Below the pieces are notes generated by a model that was not told the origin of the DNA, did no database searches, and saw nothing but the letters and a program-made list of their open reading frames with translations. The translations under genes and the position numbers were made by a program. A stretch of 64,000 bases of DNA from Enhydrobacter aerosaccus (GTDB lineage: Bacteria > Pseudomonadota > Alphaproteobacteria > Reyranellales > Reyranellaceae), in NCBI RefSeq assembly GCF_900167455.1, contig NZ_FUWJ01000015.1, positions 1 to 64,000 of the forward strand, written 5' to 3'. This document shows positions 33,946-42,287 of this stretch, piece after piece; position 1 is the stretch's first letter, and every line of letters begins with the position of its first letter.

Positions 33946-34281
33946 ATGAATAGAGAGCCGGACCTTTTGCCGCTATTTGGATTGCTGGTGCCAGCGACGT
34001 TCGGGTCTCTGGTAGGGCTCCGCTATCGTTCCGAGCAGACGCTGCAGCAACGGCTCTGGGCCTTTGCGATCTCTGTCGGGCTGGGTGTGATCGGCGGCGG
34101 CGTTTGCGGTGAAGCCTGGCACTTCGGACCGTGGATAGTGGCTGCGGTTGCGGCTTTTGTCGCCATTGTTGGCCAGGACGTTGTTGGCGCCATCATCGTT
34201 GTCGTTGGCGGCATGCGGACCGACCCCCTTGGCACCGTGCGTGCCTGGTGGAACCTGTGGTGGAACAGGAGCAGCCGATGA
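33946..34281 (+). CDS. Holin-like membrane protein
   Basis: 111 aa with three predicted transmembrane segments (LFGLLVPATFGSLVGL, WAFAISVGLGVIGGGVCGEA, WIVAAVAAFVAIVGQDVVGA, then IIVVVGG) and a short Arg/Trp-rich tail. Size, topology and its place directly before the endolysin make it the holin, which permeabilises the inner membrane at a set time. The family resembles LydA-type holins but is assigned mainly by context. It overlaps the next tiny gene (ATGA at 34278-34281). Confidence 0.7.
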   Translation: MNREPDLLPLFGLLVPATFGSLVGLRYRSEQTLQQRLWAFAISVGLGVIGGGVCGEAWHFGPWIVAAVAAFVAIVGQDVVGAIIVVVGGMRTDPLGTVRAWWNLWWNRSSR

Positions 34282-34361
34282 ACGGCGACCTGCTGACCGC
34301 TATCTCGCTACTTGTCGCCTACCTTGCCGTGAGGGAATGGCTGCACCGGAGGCCACGATGA
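34278..34361 (+). CDS. 27-aa membrane peptide between holin and endolysin
   Basis: MNGDLLTAISLLVAYLAVRE, then WLHRRPR: a single hydrophobic helix followed by basic residues. Its ATG overlaps the holin stop by four bases and its stop overlaps the endolysin start by four bases. Such tight double overlap argues that it is translated. It could be an antiholin or a second pore-forming peptide; nothing in sequence decides this. Confidence 0.55.
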   Translation: MNGDLLTAISLLVAYLAVREWLHRRPR

Positions 34362-34936
34362 TAAATCGCGCCGGATTCCTGTTGCCGGTGCGACAGCGCC
34401 TATTCGGGGGCATTCTCCGCCAAAGTCAGGCCGATGGGATGACCTCGATCCTGGATGGTTGGGAAGCGCGGTATCCGCACGGGGATCTCCGTTGGCTGGC
34501 CTACGCTTTGGCGACAACGACCTGGGAGACCGCGCACACGATGCAGGCAGTGCGCGAGGCCTACTGGATGTCTGAAGACTGGCGACGCCAGAATCTGCGG
34601 TATTGGCCCTATTACGGCCGCGGCTATGTGCAGCTCACCTGGCGAAGAAACTACCAGAAGATGAGCGGCGCGGTCGGGGTGGATCTCGTGATCGATCCAG
34701 ACAAAGCGCTCGAACCCGCAATCGCGGCCGCAATCCTGTTCGAAGGCATGGAACACGGCGACTTTACCGGTGTGGGCCTGCCCTACTTCTTCAACGGCAC
34801 GCGCGAAGATTGGGATGGCGCTCGCGCCATCATCAATGGCGACGGAGACGTTGATCGCAACAACGTTCGGGATTCGATCGATATCGGCAATCTCGGCAGA
34901 GCGTATATAGCAATCCTGAAGGAGGTCGGCGCGTGA
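34358..34936 (+). CDS. Endolysin, GH19 chitinase/lysozyme-like
   Basis: 192 aa. The GH19-like motifs are LAYALATTTWETAHTMQ with the likely catalytic Glu, and YYGRGYVQLTWRRNYQKM, the standard phage GH19 signature. It should cleave the glycan strands of peptidoglycan. No signal peptide or SAR anchor is seen, so it depends on the holin for export. The start ATG at 34358 overlaps the previous stop (ATGA). Confidence 0.88.
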   Translation: MINRAGFLLPVRQRLFGGILRQSQADGMTSILDGWEARYPHGDLRWLAYALATTTWETAHTMQAVREAYWMSEDWRRQNLRYWPYYGRGYVQLTWRRNYQKMSGAVGVDLVIDPDKALEPAIAAAILFEGMEHGDFTGVGLPYFFNGTREDWDGARAIINGDGDVDRNNVRDSIDIGNLGRAYIAILKEVGA

Positions 34937-35313
34937 ATTTTTTCTGGGCGGCCCTCCGAAACCCATGGGTCCTATTGTTGGTCTCTACGGCATTCGGCGT
35001 CGGTGGGGCCGGGTGGTATCGCATGCGCTGGCTCGACGAAGTGGCTGCACGTAGTGATGACGTCCTCAAGGCCGAGGAAAAAATCCGAGAAGAGAAGGAA
35101 GCCGATGCACGACGTGCACAGGAACTTTCGGATCAACTCGCCGCTGAAATCGCTTTCAGGAAGGAACAAGCCAATGCCCGCACAATTGCCATTGCGCGTG
35201 CGCCGGTCACAGACGCTTGCATTGCCAGCCCTGCTATGCGCGCTCTCTTTGACGGGTTGCGGCGCCGCGCAGACCCCAAGGCCAATCTTGATCAATCGAG
35301 AGGTACCCGCTGA
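34933..35313 (+). CDS. i-spanin (Rz-like)
   Basis: 126 aa from a GTG overlapping the endolysin stop. One N-terminal transmembrane helix (NPWVLLLVSTAFGVGGAGWY) is followed by a long charged coiled coil (LKAEEKIREEKEADARRAQEL). This is the inner-membrane spanin layout; with Rz1 it fuses inner and outer membranes in the last lysis step. The partner gene starts inside it. Confidence 0.8.
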   Translation: MNFFWAALRNPWVLLLVSTAFGVGGAGWYRMRWLDEVAARSDDVLKAEEKIREEKEADARRAQELSDQLAAEIAFRKEQANARTIAIARAPVTDACIASPAMRALFDGLRRRADPKANLDQSRGTR

Positions 35314-35479
35314 GCTGGTAAGGCCGTGCCCTGATGAACCGACGCTGCCGCCTGTTTTCGCGAATGATGGCGACCTGGCGATTTGGACGAACGACGCGAT
35401 CGAAGCCGGAGCCGAATGCCGTGCTGCCCATAGGAAGCTCTCCGAGTGGGCTTTGAGCTATCTGAGCCTGCGACCATGA
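35174..35479 (+). CDS. o-spanin (Rz1-like lipoprotein)
   Basis: 101 aa in a different frame from Rz, its first 140 bases nested within the Rz gene. The signal ends in a lipobox (LLCALSLTGC, Cys about residue 29), giving an outer-membrane lipoprotein with a Pro-rich mature start (PRPILINREVPAELVRPCPD). This is the diagnostic Rz1 arrangement. It is the last virion/lysis gene before the glycan region. Confidence 0.8.
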   Translation: MPAQLPLRVRRSQTLALPALLCALSLTGCGAAQTPRPILINREVPAELVRPCPDEPTLPPVFANDGDLAIWTNDAIEAGAECRAAHRKLSEWALSYLSLRP

Positions 35480-35523
35480 CGGTCGCCAAGGCTGGAAGCG
35501 TCCCCGATTGATCTGCCATATCG

Positions 35524-36513
35524 TTATGATTGCGGCCCGATATCGAAGTCAACCATCAATCTGTTAATGTACCGATTCCGCGGCGTTGCCGGCATTCTGA
35601 CCTGGACTTGCCGTCTCGCAAGTGGACCGTGCTCCTGATCGGCAGAGATACAGGTGCGACCGAGGCCGTAGCGCGCCCAGAGCAGCAGGCGAGGCGACTT
35701 CGTCGGCATTAGCCCGCGATGCAGGGACAGCGTATTCACCAGCAGCATCGTTCCGGCCGGCCCGGTTAGTTCGATAGCATGTGCGCCAAATCTGCGCTCG
35801 GTCTCGGCGGCGAACTGCTCTCCCATGGCATTGACGAATGTCTTGGAGATATCGCCGGGCCTGAACCATGAGTTCTTGCGTGCCAGCGCCGCCATTCCGG
35901 CAGCCGAATGGGAGCCCGGAATGATCTGGTGCGGCCCCCCCTGGGCATCGACATCCGTCAGATAGATGAAGAGCGTCAGGAAACGCCAGTCATCGGTGTC
36001 GCGATGATAGTATTGAGAGTAGAACAACTCCGGCTTCTCGGCCGGGAACGACCACCAGCAGTTGACCGAGTAAAGCGTCGGGACGCAGCCCATGTAGGAC
36101 TCGATCAGATCGATGAGGCGCGGATCGTTCAGTTGGTCCAGAAGTCCCGGCGCCCGGAGAAGCTGGTCTGAGCGATAGCCGACGATCGGAAACTGGGCGC
36201 GGGCCGCTTCGAGCGGCATCTGAATGCCGTCGTTGGCGTAGATGTGCGGCCCCTTGTGAACCGGCAGGCGCAAGAGATAGTCCTTGATCTCGGGCACGCC
36301 CTGAAAGGCCATCGGCAGCTTGGTCCATGAAGATTCTTTGAGGCTGGGCAGCAGGTGCCGAAAGTTGTCCGCGGGCACATCACCACGCAGGTCGGCATCG
36401 AAGCCTTGGCGGTCCCGCACGATGGCCTCCGCGAAAGAGTCCCACTGGTCTTGCGGGATCTGGGCGCGCACGGCATCCAGCGCGCGTCTCAGGAGATCAG
36501 TATCGGCAACCAT
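35524..36513 (-). CDS. PhyH-family Fe(II)/2-oxoglutarate dioxygenase
   Basis: 329 aa. The facial-triad His-x-Asp is in YYHRDTDDWRFLTLF, the distal His in LVNTLSLHRGLMPTKSPRLL with the downstream Arg that would bind 2-oxoglutarate. PhyH (phytanoyl-CoA dioxygenase) relatives hydroxylate varied metabolites or lipids; here the gene opens a leftward group of glycan and methylation genes, so a sugar- or lipid-modifying role is likely but unproven. It converges with the lysis cassette of the virion block. Confidence 0.8.
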   Translation of the reverse strand: MVADTDLLRRALDAVRAQIPQDQWDSFAEAIVRDRQGFDADLRGDVPADNFRHLLPSLKESSWTKLPMAFQGVPEIKDYLLRLPVHKGPHIYANDGIQMPLEAARAQFPIVGYRSDQLLRAPGLLDQLNDPRLIDLIESYMGCVPTLYSVNCWWSFPAEKPELFYSQYYHRDTDDWRFLTLFIYLTDVDAQGGPHQIIPGSHSAAGMAALARKNSWFRPGDISKTFVNAMGEQFAAETERRFGAHAIELTGPAGTMLLVNTLSLHRGLMPTKSPRLLLWARYGLGRTCISADQEHGPLARRQVQVRMPATPRNRYINRLMVDFDIGPQS

Positions 36514-36574
36514 GTCGGAACTGTATCGCTTTGGGGCGGCCCGGCAAGCGGCAAGCCGCCGCGCGACGCGTCTT

Positions 36575-38419
36575 CTATGGCGCGAAGAAGGTGCTCTTCA
36601 GTTGTCCTAGTCGTCCGTCGGTGAAGGGCATCACGCGCACGTTCGGAGGGAGCGGCTGCAGCCGTTCGGGATCGAAAATGTAGTCGTGCCGGATTAGGCG
36701 ATCGCAGCCGACCGTTGACAGGTAGCCGTCGATGGACTGGAAGATCCGCGTCTCGAACACGGGATAGTACATATCGCTAATAGCATTGCGCTCCACGCCG
36801 ACCTTTGCAAGCAAGTCACGCCGAATGAAAATCGCGTTCCAGGCCGTCGCAGCGGCGAGTTCGTAGCCCTTCGCCAAGCCGAGCCGAATGAGGGCGAGAA
36901 GCGACGCGCCGTGGTTCACGTCGGCATCGTCCTGCTGCGCGAACACGACATCGTTAGAAACCGTCGGGTTGAAGTCGATGACGACCACCTTCGGCTGGAA
37001 CGCCGTGAGCGAGCGCCACAAGTGATAATCATTTCCCTCGATATCGATGCTGAGGAGGGCGAAGTCGCGCGGCGCTCCAGCCTCGGTAAGGAGTCGATCG
37101 AGACAGCAGTCGGGAGCGGTTGTGACTTCAGCCTGGACGGTCCTTACAGCGGCGTTGCCCGCATACAGCTCGGCCAGCGCCGTGAAAGCCGCGGGATCCT
37201 TTTCAATCAACACGCCACGCCATTTGTGCTCGTTGATGAGTGACCAGCTGTTGCTAGATTTCCTGCCGTCATGGGCGCCCACCTCGACGCAATAGCCAGC
37301 GGAAATGCCAAGGCGCTGGAAGACGTGCTGAAGGATGCCGTCCTCCCCGCATTCGGACGTCACGTTCCGCTGATGCTCCAGCAGGACATTGCCCGGAACG
37401 CGGCTGCGATTCAGGCAGTTCGCGTGCGCTTCGAGGAACGCGTTGCGGTAGCTCAGTCGCGGGCGAAAGACGCGCAGTCCTTCGGGCAGGACTTGGATGT
37501 CGGCGTCGGCGATCTCGACGTGATCGAGCTTGCCGTCGCGGCGCAACTGGTGTCGCCAGATCAGTTTGCGGTTTCCGGCCAGGAAGAGGGTGCCGTCGTA
37601 GCCCTGGAATATCTTCATATCGAGCCGTGACCGGAACATCGACGTCGGACGATTGTCGGTGATGTCGAAGAGTGGGAAATCTTCACGGCGGACGAAGACG
37701 GCGTTGCCGCCCACCACGCAGATGAGTTCATAGCCCTTCGCGCGTCCGAGTTCCGTGACCGCCGTGAGCGATGCGGAGGACTTGACCTGGCCATCGTTCC
37801 AGCGAACGAAATCGATGTCGGCGGGCAAGAAGGGGTTGATCTCGATCATCACCACGCGTGGACGGTATTGCTGCAGCGACCGCCAGATGAACCAGTCGTT
37901 GCCGTCGATGTCGATGATGAGCAGATCGAAATCGCGCGGAATGGGACTCCGGCTCAGGATCGCGTCCAGAGTCGAAGGCCCGTCGACCTCGACTAGTTCC
38001 TTGAAGCAATGGACATCGCGCAGGCCGGCGCAATTCTTGGTCAGGAGATCGAACGCGTATTCGTCCGGCTCTATGAAGACCGCGCCCCAGCCGCGCTCGT
38101 GAACCAAGGTCCAGGTATTGGAATGGAACTTTCCATCCCAGGCACCGAATTCCACACACCAGCCCTTGTCCACGCCAAGGCGCCGAAAGACTTCCGCTAT
38201 AACTCCGTCCTCGCCTTCCTGTGAGGTAACGCGGCGGGCATGGCGCAGCAGGTGATTATTCTCGGCAATGCGCGCATCGACCGAGGGATCCGGGTCAACT
38301 AGCTCGAGCTGGCGTTCGCAGCGAGCCAGAAGGTCCTTGTAGGGCGTCGAATTCCGGGTCGCTTCTTCATTGGTTGCACGTCTGCCGAAGATGGACTTCA
38401 GCGTGGCTGACAAGCTCAT
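36575..38419 (-). CDS. Tandem FkbM-like methyltransferase
   Basis: 614 aa from the ATG at 38419. The protein contains two copies of the same domain. The first has VTSQEGEDGVIAEVFRRLGV and WCVEFGAWDGKFHSNTW; the second has VTSECGEDGILQHVFQRLGI and YCVEVGAHDGRKSSNSW. Each ends in an acidic LLIIDIDGNDWFIWRSL or LLSIDIEGNDYHLWRSL. The motif EFGAWDG/EVGAHDG corresponds to the SAM-binding loop of FkbM-type O-methyltransferases. The two-domain arrangement in one chain suggests gene duplication and fusion. Targets are probably sugars of the surface polysaccharide. Confidence 0.75.
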   Translation of the reverse strand: MSLSATLKSIFGRRATNEEATRNSTPYKDLLARCERQLELVDPDPSVDARIAENNHLLRHARRVTSQEGEDGVIAEVFRRLGVDKGWCVEFGAWDGKFHSNTWTLVHERGWGAVFIEPDEYAFDLLTKNCAGLRDVHCFKELVEVDGPSTLDAILSRSPIPRDFDLLIIDIDGNDWFIWRSLQQYRPRVVMIEINPFLPADIDFVRWNDGQVKSSASLTAVTELGRAKGYELICVVGGNAVFVRREDFPLFDITDNRPTSMFRSRLDMKIFQGYDGTLFLAGNRKLIWRHQLRRDGKLDHVEIADADIQVLPEGLRVFRPRLSYRNAFLEAHANCLNRSRVPGNVLLEHQRNVTSECGEDGILQHVFQRLGISAGYCVEVGAHDGRKSSNSWSLINEHKWRGVLIEKDPAAFTALAELYAGNAAVRTVQAEVTTAPDCCLDRLLTEAGAPRDFALLSIDIEGNDYHLWRSLTAFQPKVVVIDFNPTVSNDVVFAQQDDADVNHGASLLALIRLGLAKGYELAAATAWNAIFIRRDLLAKVGVERNAISDMYYPVFETRIFQSIDGYLSTVGCDRLIRHDYIFDPERLQPLPPNVRVMPFTDGRLGQLKSTFFAP

Positions 38420-38657
38420 CGGCAAGAGCCTTTGCCAAAGTGGGTAGCTTTCATTATGGCCTCGGCGATCGTTGAGCGGACAACTACCTGCAAATCAGTA
38501 GGCCGGCAATGGGAACGGCATTGGGTAGCGACATCGCCACCTGATGTCCGAGGGGGCGCGTATTGCAGCGCGCGATCTCTCGACCGCGGCATCGCCCTTT
38601 TCATAGAGGGAAAAAAGGGAGGCGGCGGTGCCATTGATATCGTAACGCCGCCGTTCT

Positions 38658-39611
38658 TCAGCCCAAGAAATTGGGGGAGCCCAGGGTTCCCAAATGGGTG
38701 TGGCCGGGCGGGAGGGGCGGGGCGGCGATCTCCGGCGGTTGCTTCATCAATCTTGCCCACAGGGACTGCCGTTGCGGCGCGGGGACCTCGGGCGGCGCCG
38801 TCCCCTTGAACAGGTTGGCGATCACTGCGCGGCGCCTGCTCGTCACGAACCGCTCGTGCGCGGTCAAGTAGGGCGCATGCTCCCCCGAGCGGTAGACGTT
38901 CTGCAGCGGAGTGCGATCGATGGTCGCCTCCGGCGAATTCTGGGCAAGGGCGACTACCATGGCCTCCGGCGGCAGGCGCATAGGCATGGTGAGAGCTCCG
39001 TCCGCCGTGAAAGGATCGAACTGATAGACTTCCCACGGATCGCGATGCACGTCGCTGTAGGTGACGATGTATGTCTGGCAGTCGGCGAAGCTGTTGAGCG
39101 CGTAATAGTCGAAGAACCAGTCGGGAGAGAACTTCAGATAGGCGGGCGAGGCATGCGCCGAGCCCTCGTAGTTGAAGACGGAGCCGTCCGGTTTGAGCAT
39201 CTTCGAGGCATTGCGGATGCAGGCCGCGGGATCGAACACATTGTCGAGCACGCTGCCGTTGTAGATGAAGTCGAAGCGCTTCAGCAGCGACTCCGGCACA
39301 TCGTCGGAAAGGCTGAAGATGATCTCCGCGCCTTCGTACGGGCTGACGTCGCAGGCCTTCACGACGGCGTCCGAAAACAACGAAAAGAAGGACGCGTCCG
39401 AGATCAGCTTCTTGGGGTACGGATGCGGTGTCTTGTCGTAGTCGATGAAGGCGGTTGAAAGTACCGGCAAGCCGAGTTTCTCGACCAGGGCCTGCGCCTC
39501 GTCGGGCGTCATGAGGACGAGCTGACGGCCGAGCAGGAGCACTTCTCCCGAGATCTTCCGATGCTTGTGCTCGGCGAGAACCAGTTCCGCCAGATGCCGA
39601 GTGATCGCCAT
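38658..39611 (-). CDS. SAM-methyltransferase-like protein
   Basis: 317 aa. Residues 90-180 have the pattern of a class I methyltransferase core: EIIFSLSDDVPESLLKRFDF, then IYNGSVLDNVFDPAACIRNA and SKMLKPDGSVFNYEG, a motif IV to VI-like stretch. The SAM-binding Gly-rich loop (motif I) is not clear. It lies in a group of sugar-modifying genes in the same direction. The C-terminal tail is Pro-rich. A methyl transfer to a sugar is the best inference. Confidence 0.6.
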   Translation of the reverse strand: MAITRHLAELVLAEHKHRKISGEVLLLGRQLVLMTPDEAQALVEKLGLPVLSTAFIDYDKTPHPYPKKLISDASFFSLFSDAVVKACDVSPYEGAEIIFSLSDDVPESLLKRFDFIYNGSVLDNVFDPAACIRNASKMLKPDGSVFNYEGSAHASPAYLKFSPDWFFDYYALNSFADCQTYIVTYSDVHRDPWEVYQFDPFTADGALTMPMRLPPEAMVVALAQNSPEATIDRTPLQNVYRSGEHAPYLTAHERFVTSRRRAVIANLFKGTAPPEVPAPQRQSLWARLMKQPPEIAAPPLPPGHTHLGTLGSPNFLG

Positions 39612-39638
39612 GTGCTTCGCTTTTTCCTATCGGGTCTG

Positions 39639-40649
39639 CTAGCGGCCCATGACCTTGCGGAATAGAGAGCGGCTGGGCTCGGCGGCAGGCGCTTCCGCCT
39701 GCCGGGCTGCCAGCTGGGACTTCAGATCGGCGATTTCGGCTTTTAGGCGTGCAATCTCCTGGCGCTGGACCTTCGCCTCCTGTTCGAAGTCCTGCGACGG
39801 CGCCGGCAGAACCGCCCGTTGCGCGTCCGAATAGCGCGACCAAGCCTGCTGCGAGACGTAGACATGCTCGTTCCAGTGAATGGGGCTCTGAGAACCGGCC
39901 CAGCGCGGCGAGAACATCAGATGCAGAGTCTTGCGTGCCTGGTCGCGATGGTTGGGGAAGCCGCCGTGGCGGAGATTCTCGGTGAAGAGAATGGCATCGC
40001 CGGCTTTCAGCGGAACCGGGATCATGCCGGGCTCGGCCGTCGGCTTCTGGTCGGGGTAAGGGGAGAAGTAGTTCGACTTATGGCTGCCCGGCACGACGCA
40101 CAGGGGACCGTAATCCTCTGGAACATCGTGCAGGGCGTAGAGCACGCGAACGGCCGCGAGATCGAAATCTCGGACCCGCCATACCTGCGCGGCCGAGTCG
40201 TACATCTTCACGCCCGCGAATTCGTATCGGTTGCGGACGTCCATATGGCCACCCATGTGAGTGTGGGTTTCGTTGGACTTGTAGCGATAGCGGAGTTCGG
40301 AGCTGCCAATCCAGTTCGGCCCGACGCATAGCTCGTCGATGTAGGCCATCGTCCGGGTATGGCCGACGAGGCTGTCGAAGGCTGGCGACGCATTCAGAAA
40401 ATCGTCGACGACGATCTGCAACCCGCCGCCGCCGCTACCCTTGTACGCGAAGCACTGATGCTGTTCGTCGAACCGGTAGGATATGTTGGAAAATCCTACC
40501 ATCCTGGGGCCGTCGTCAATCGTCTTCACGAAGTGATCTTCCAGCTCGTCGGCTGCGGCTAGGTATCGGCTCACTTCTTCCGCGCTGAGCAGGTTCTCGA
40601 TGACCAGGTAACCGTTCAGGTCAAATTGGTAGCGCTCGCTCTCGTTCAT
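39639..40649 (-). CDS. PhyH-family dioxygenase with C-terminal coiled coil
   Basis: 336 aa from the ATG at 40649 (MNESERYQFDLNGYLVIENL), preferred over a longer frame. The iron site is ETHTHMGGHMDVRN (His-x-Asp-type) and the second His is in LRHGGFPNHRDQARKTLHLM. The C-terminal 60 residues (QEAKVQRQEIARLKAEIADL, then KSQLAARQAEAP) form a coiled coil and a basic end, unusual for PhyH. It is the second PhyH in this cluster, distinct from 35524. Confidence 0.78.
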   Translation of the reverse strand: MNESERYQFDLNGYLVIENLLSAEEVSRYLAAADELEDHFVKTIDDGPRMVGFSNISYRFDEQHQCFAYKGSGGGGLQIVVDDFLNASPAFDSLVGHTRTMAYIDELCVGPNWIGSSELRYRYKSNETHTHMGGHMDVRNRYEFAGVKMYDSAAQVWRVRDFDLAAVRVLYALHDVPEDYGPLCVVPGSHKSNYFSPYPDQKPTAEPGMIPVPLKAGDAILFTENLRHGGFPNHRDQARKTLHLMFSPRWAGSQSPIHWNEHVYVSQQAWSRYSDAQRAVLPAPSQDFEQEAKVQRQEIARLKAEIADLKSQLAARQAEAPAAEPSRSLFRKVMGR

Positions 40650-40847
40650 GGTCACAACCCGGTTGGATGAATGGGGGCCGAAGGGAAAAGCTGGAGGTCC
40701 TGTCTCTTGGTCATCGGACAAGGGCCGACCCAACCATCATATCTGCTCATCGCTAATTTGAGCAGGCCCATAGAACTCTAGCAACAGCAAGAATGCCGAC
40801 TTTGCTGAGATTACCAATGAGTTTCAGCGGGAGCGGTGGATTGGTCG

Positions 40848-42074
40848 TCAATCGCTTCCCGATGCCGCGGCATGAAACGCGGCGTGATCGCTGACATCGA
40901 AGACCTCACCGATATACCTGTTCGCCCAGACGTCCTGGCACCAGTTTTTGGTGGTTACAGTCGTCGATTCGACGTGTTTTCGGAACGGGAAGACGTCGGC
41001 GAAGATCGCCTTGCTGTCCGTGTGGTGGGGGCGCACGGCGGCGTTTTCGTCGAAGACGACGCCGTCGGTGCCGATCAGGCGCCTCAGGGTCTCGGCATAG
41101 TGGCGGACCTGCAGAGGCGACATCTCGGTGAACGACATCGTGTTCAAAGCGAGGTCGATCGGCGCCAGCCGATCGGCGACCTCCTCGAACAGGTAGTTGG
41201 CGAGAAACAGGTTGGCAAAGCTTCCCGGGAGCGTCGATCCCGGCGCCAGAATATGGCAGCCTTGGCCGCCCGCCAGGGTCGAAAGGTAAAGGGCCGAGTA
41301 GAGAAGGGAACTCGGGAGGTCGACCGCGATATATTCGAGGTCTGGCCCGAAGAAGGATCGCAGGGCGTAGGCAAGCGCTCCATAGCCGGGCCCGATCTCC
41401 AGGACTCTGGCGCGGCCACGCCTGGCGATGTCGCGCTCTAGTTTCCCGATCACGCCCGCCGACAGCAGGCCATTGATCCTCGATTGGCAGAGCGTCACGT
41501 CCGGATTGAACAGCACGCCGTCGATCTCGAGGCCGATCTCCCCGAACAGCCTGGGCGTGCGGACGATGTAGCGGCGGTCGACGTTGCGGAGGTGCTGGCG
41601 GTATTCCTCGACGAACGGCGCGAGGCGCTGGGCTGGATCGACGCGGTCCGCGAGAAAGCCGACGATCTCCGGGGTCATGCCCTCGCGGCTGAAGCGGTCC
41701 AGTATCTCCTGATTCCAGGGCTCGGCGAAGTGGCGAACGTCGAGGCGGTCGAGGAACATGAGATGGTACCCGGCGAAGGGCGCGTGCAGCCTCAGGTAAT
41801 CGAGGTGCGCGCGGTCCTTGCGGAACTCGAGGCCGGTCGTTTTTACGATTTCCGCCCACTCGTTGCCGGGAAGCACCAGCTGCGGATCGAGTCCCTTGCT
41901 CCGGGAATAGGGCAGAGCCTGGTCGTACAAATCCTGCACCTGATTCGTGAGCGTCGCGCAGAGTGCGTATTGCTCGTCGGAAAGGGAATAATTGTCCCTG
42001 AGCGTATGCGCCTTCCAGACGGGCGGTGCCGGCTCGACAGGGGGAGGCGGCCGCCGCAGTCGTCCAAAAAGCAT
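40848..42074 (-). CDS. Putative sugar O-methyltransferase
   Basis: 408 aa. A class I methyltransferase domain occupies the C-terminal two thirds: motif I is RVLEIGPGYGALAYALRSFF (near residue 225), followed by LEYIAVDLPSSLLYSALYLS and MSFTEMSPLQVRHYAETLRR. This is the pattern of the putative sugar O-methyltransferase family found in polysaccharide loci. The N-terminal region is helical with unknown function. It is divergent from the glycosyltransferase at 42288. Confidence 0.78.
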   Translation of the reverse strand: MLFGRLRRPPPPVEPAPPVWKAHTLRDNYSLSDEQYALCATLTNQVQDLYDQALPYSRSKGLDPQLVLPGNEWAEIVKTTGLEFRKDRAHLDYLRLHAPFAGYHLMFLDRLDVRHFAEPWNQEILDRFSREGMTPEIVGFLADRVDPAQRLAPFVEEYRQHLRNVDRRYIVRTPRLFGEIGLEIDGVLFNPDVTLCQSRINGLLSAGVIGKLERDIARRGRARVLEIGPGYGALAYALRSFFGPDLEYIAVDLPSSLLYSALYLSTLAGGQGCHILAPGSTLPGSFANLFLANYLFEEVADRLAPIDLALNTMSFTEMSPLQVRHYAETLRRLIGTDGVVFDENAAVRPHHTDSKAIFADVFPFRKHVESTTVTTKNWCQDVWANRYIGEVFDVSDHAAFHAAASGSD

Positions 42075-42287
42075 GGCGGGGTTCCATGTCTGCTGTGATG
42101 GGTAAAGCTAACGTCCCCATTGGGCGCGATCAAATACCGGTTGTGGCCGTCGCATCGCCGGCCGGGTTGTGGTGTTCGTGATCCATGATATGAAGAGCGA
42201 CCGGATATCTCGATCCGGCGAAAAATGCACAACGGCAGGGGGAGCGGGGACTGCCGAGGCAAACTTTGGAGGCTTGTCGAGCGCCGC

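Noticed and set aside
37440..37470. GGTAGCTCAGT-like sequence suggesting a tRNA
   Set aside because: It is inside the tandem FkbM gene and no cloverleaf can be drawn around it.
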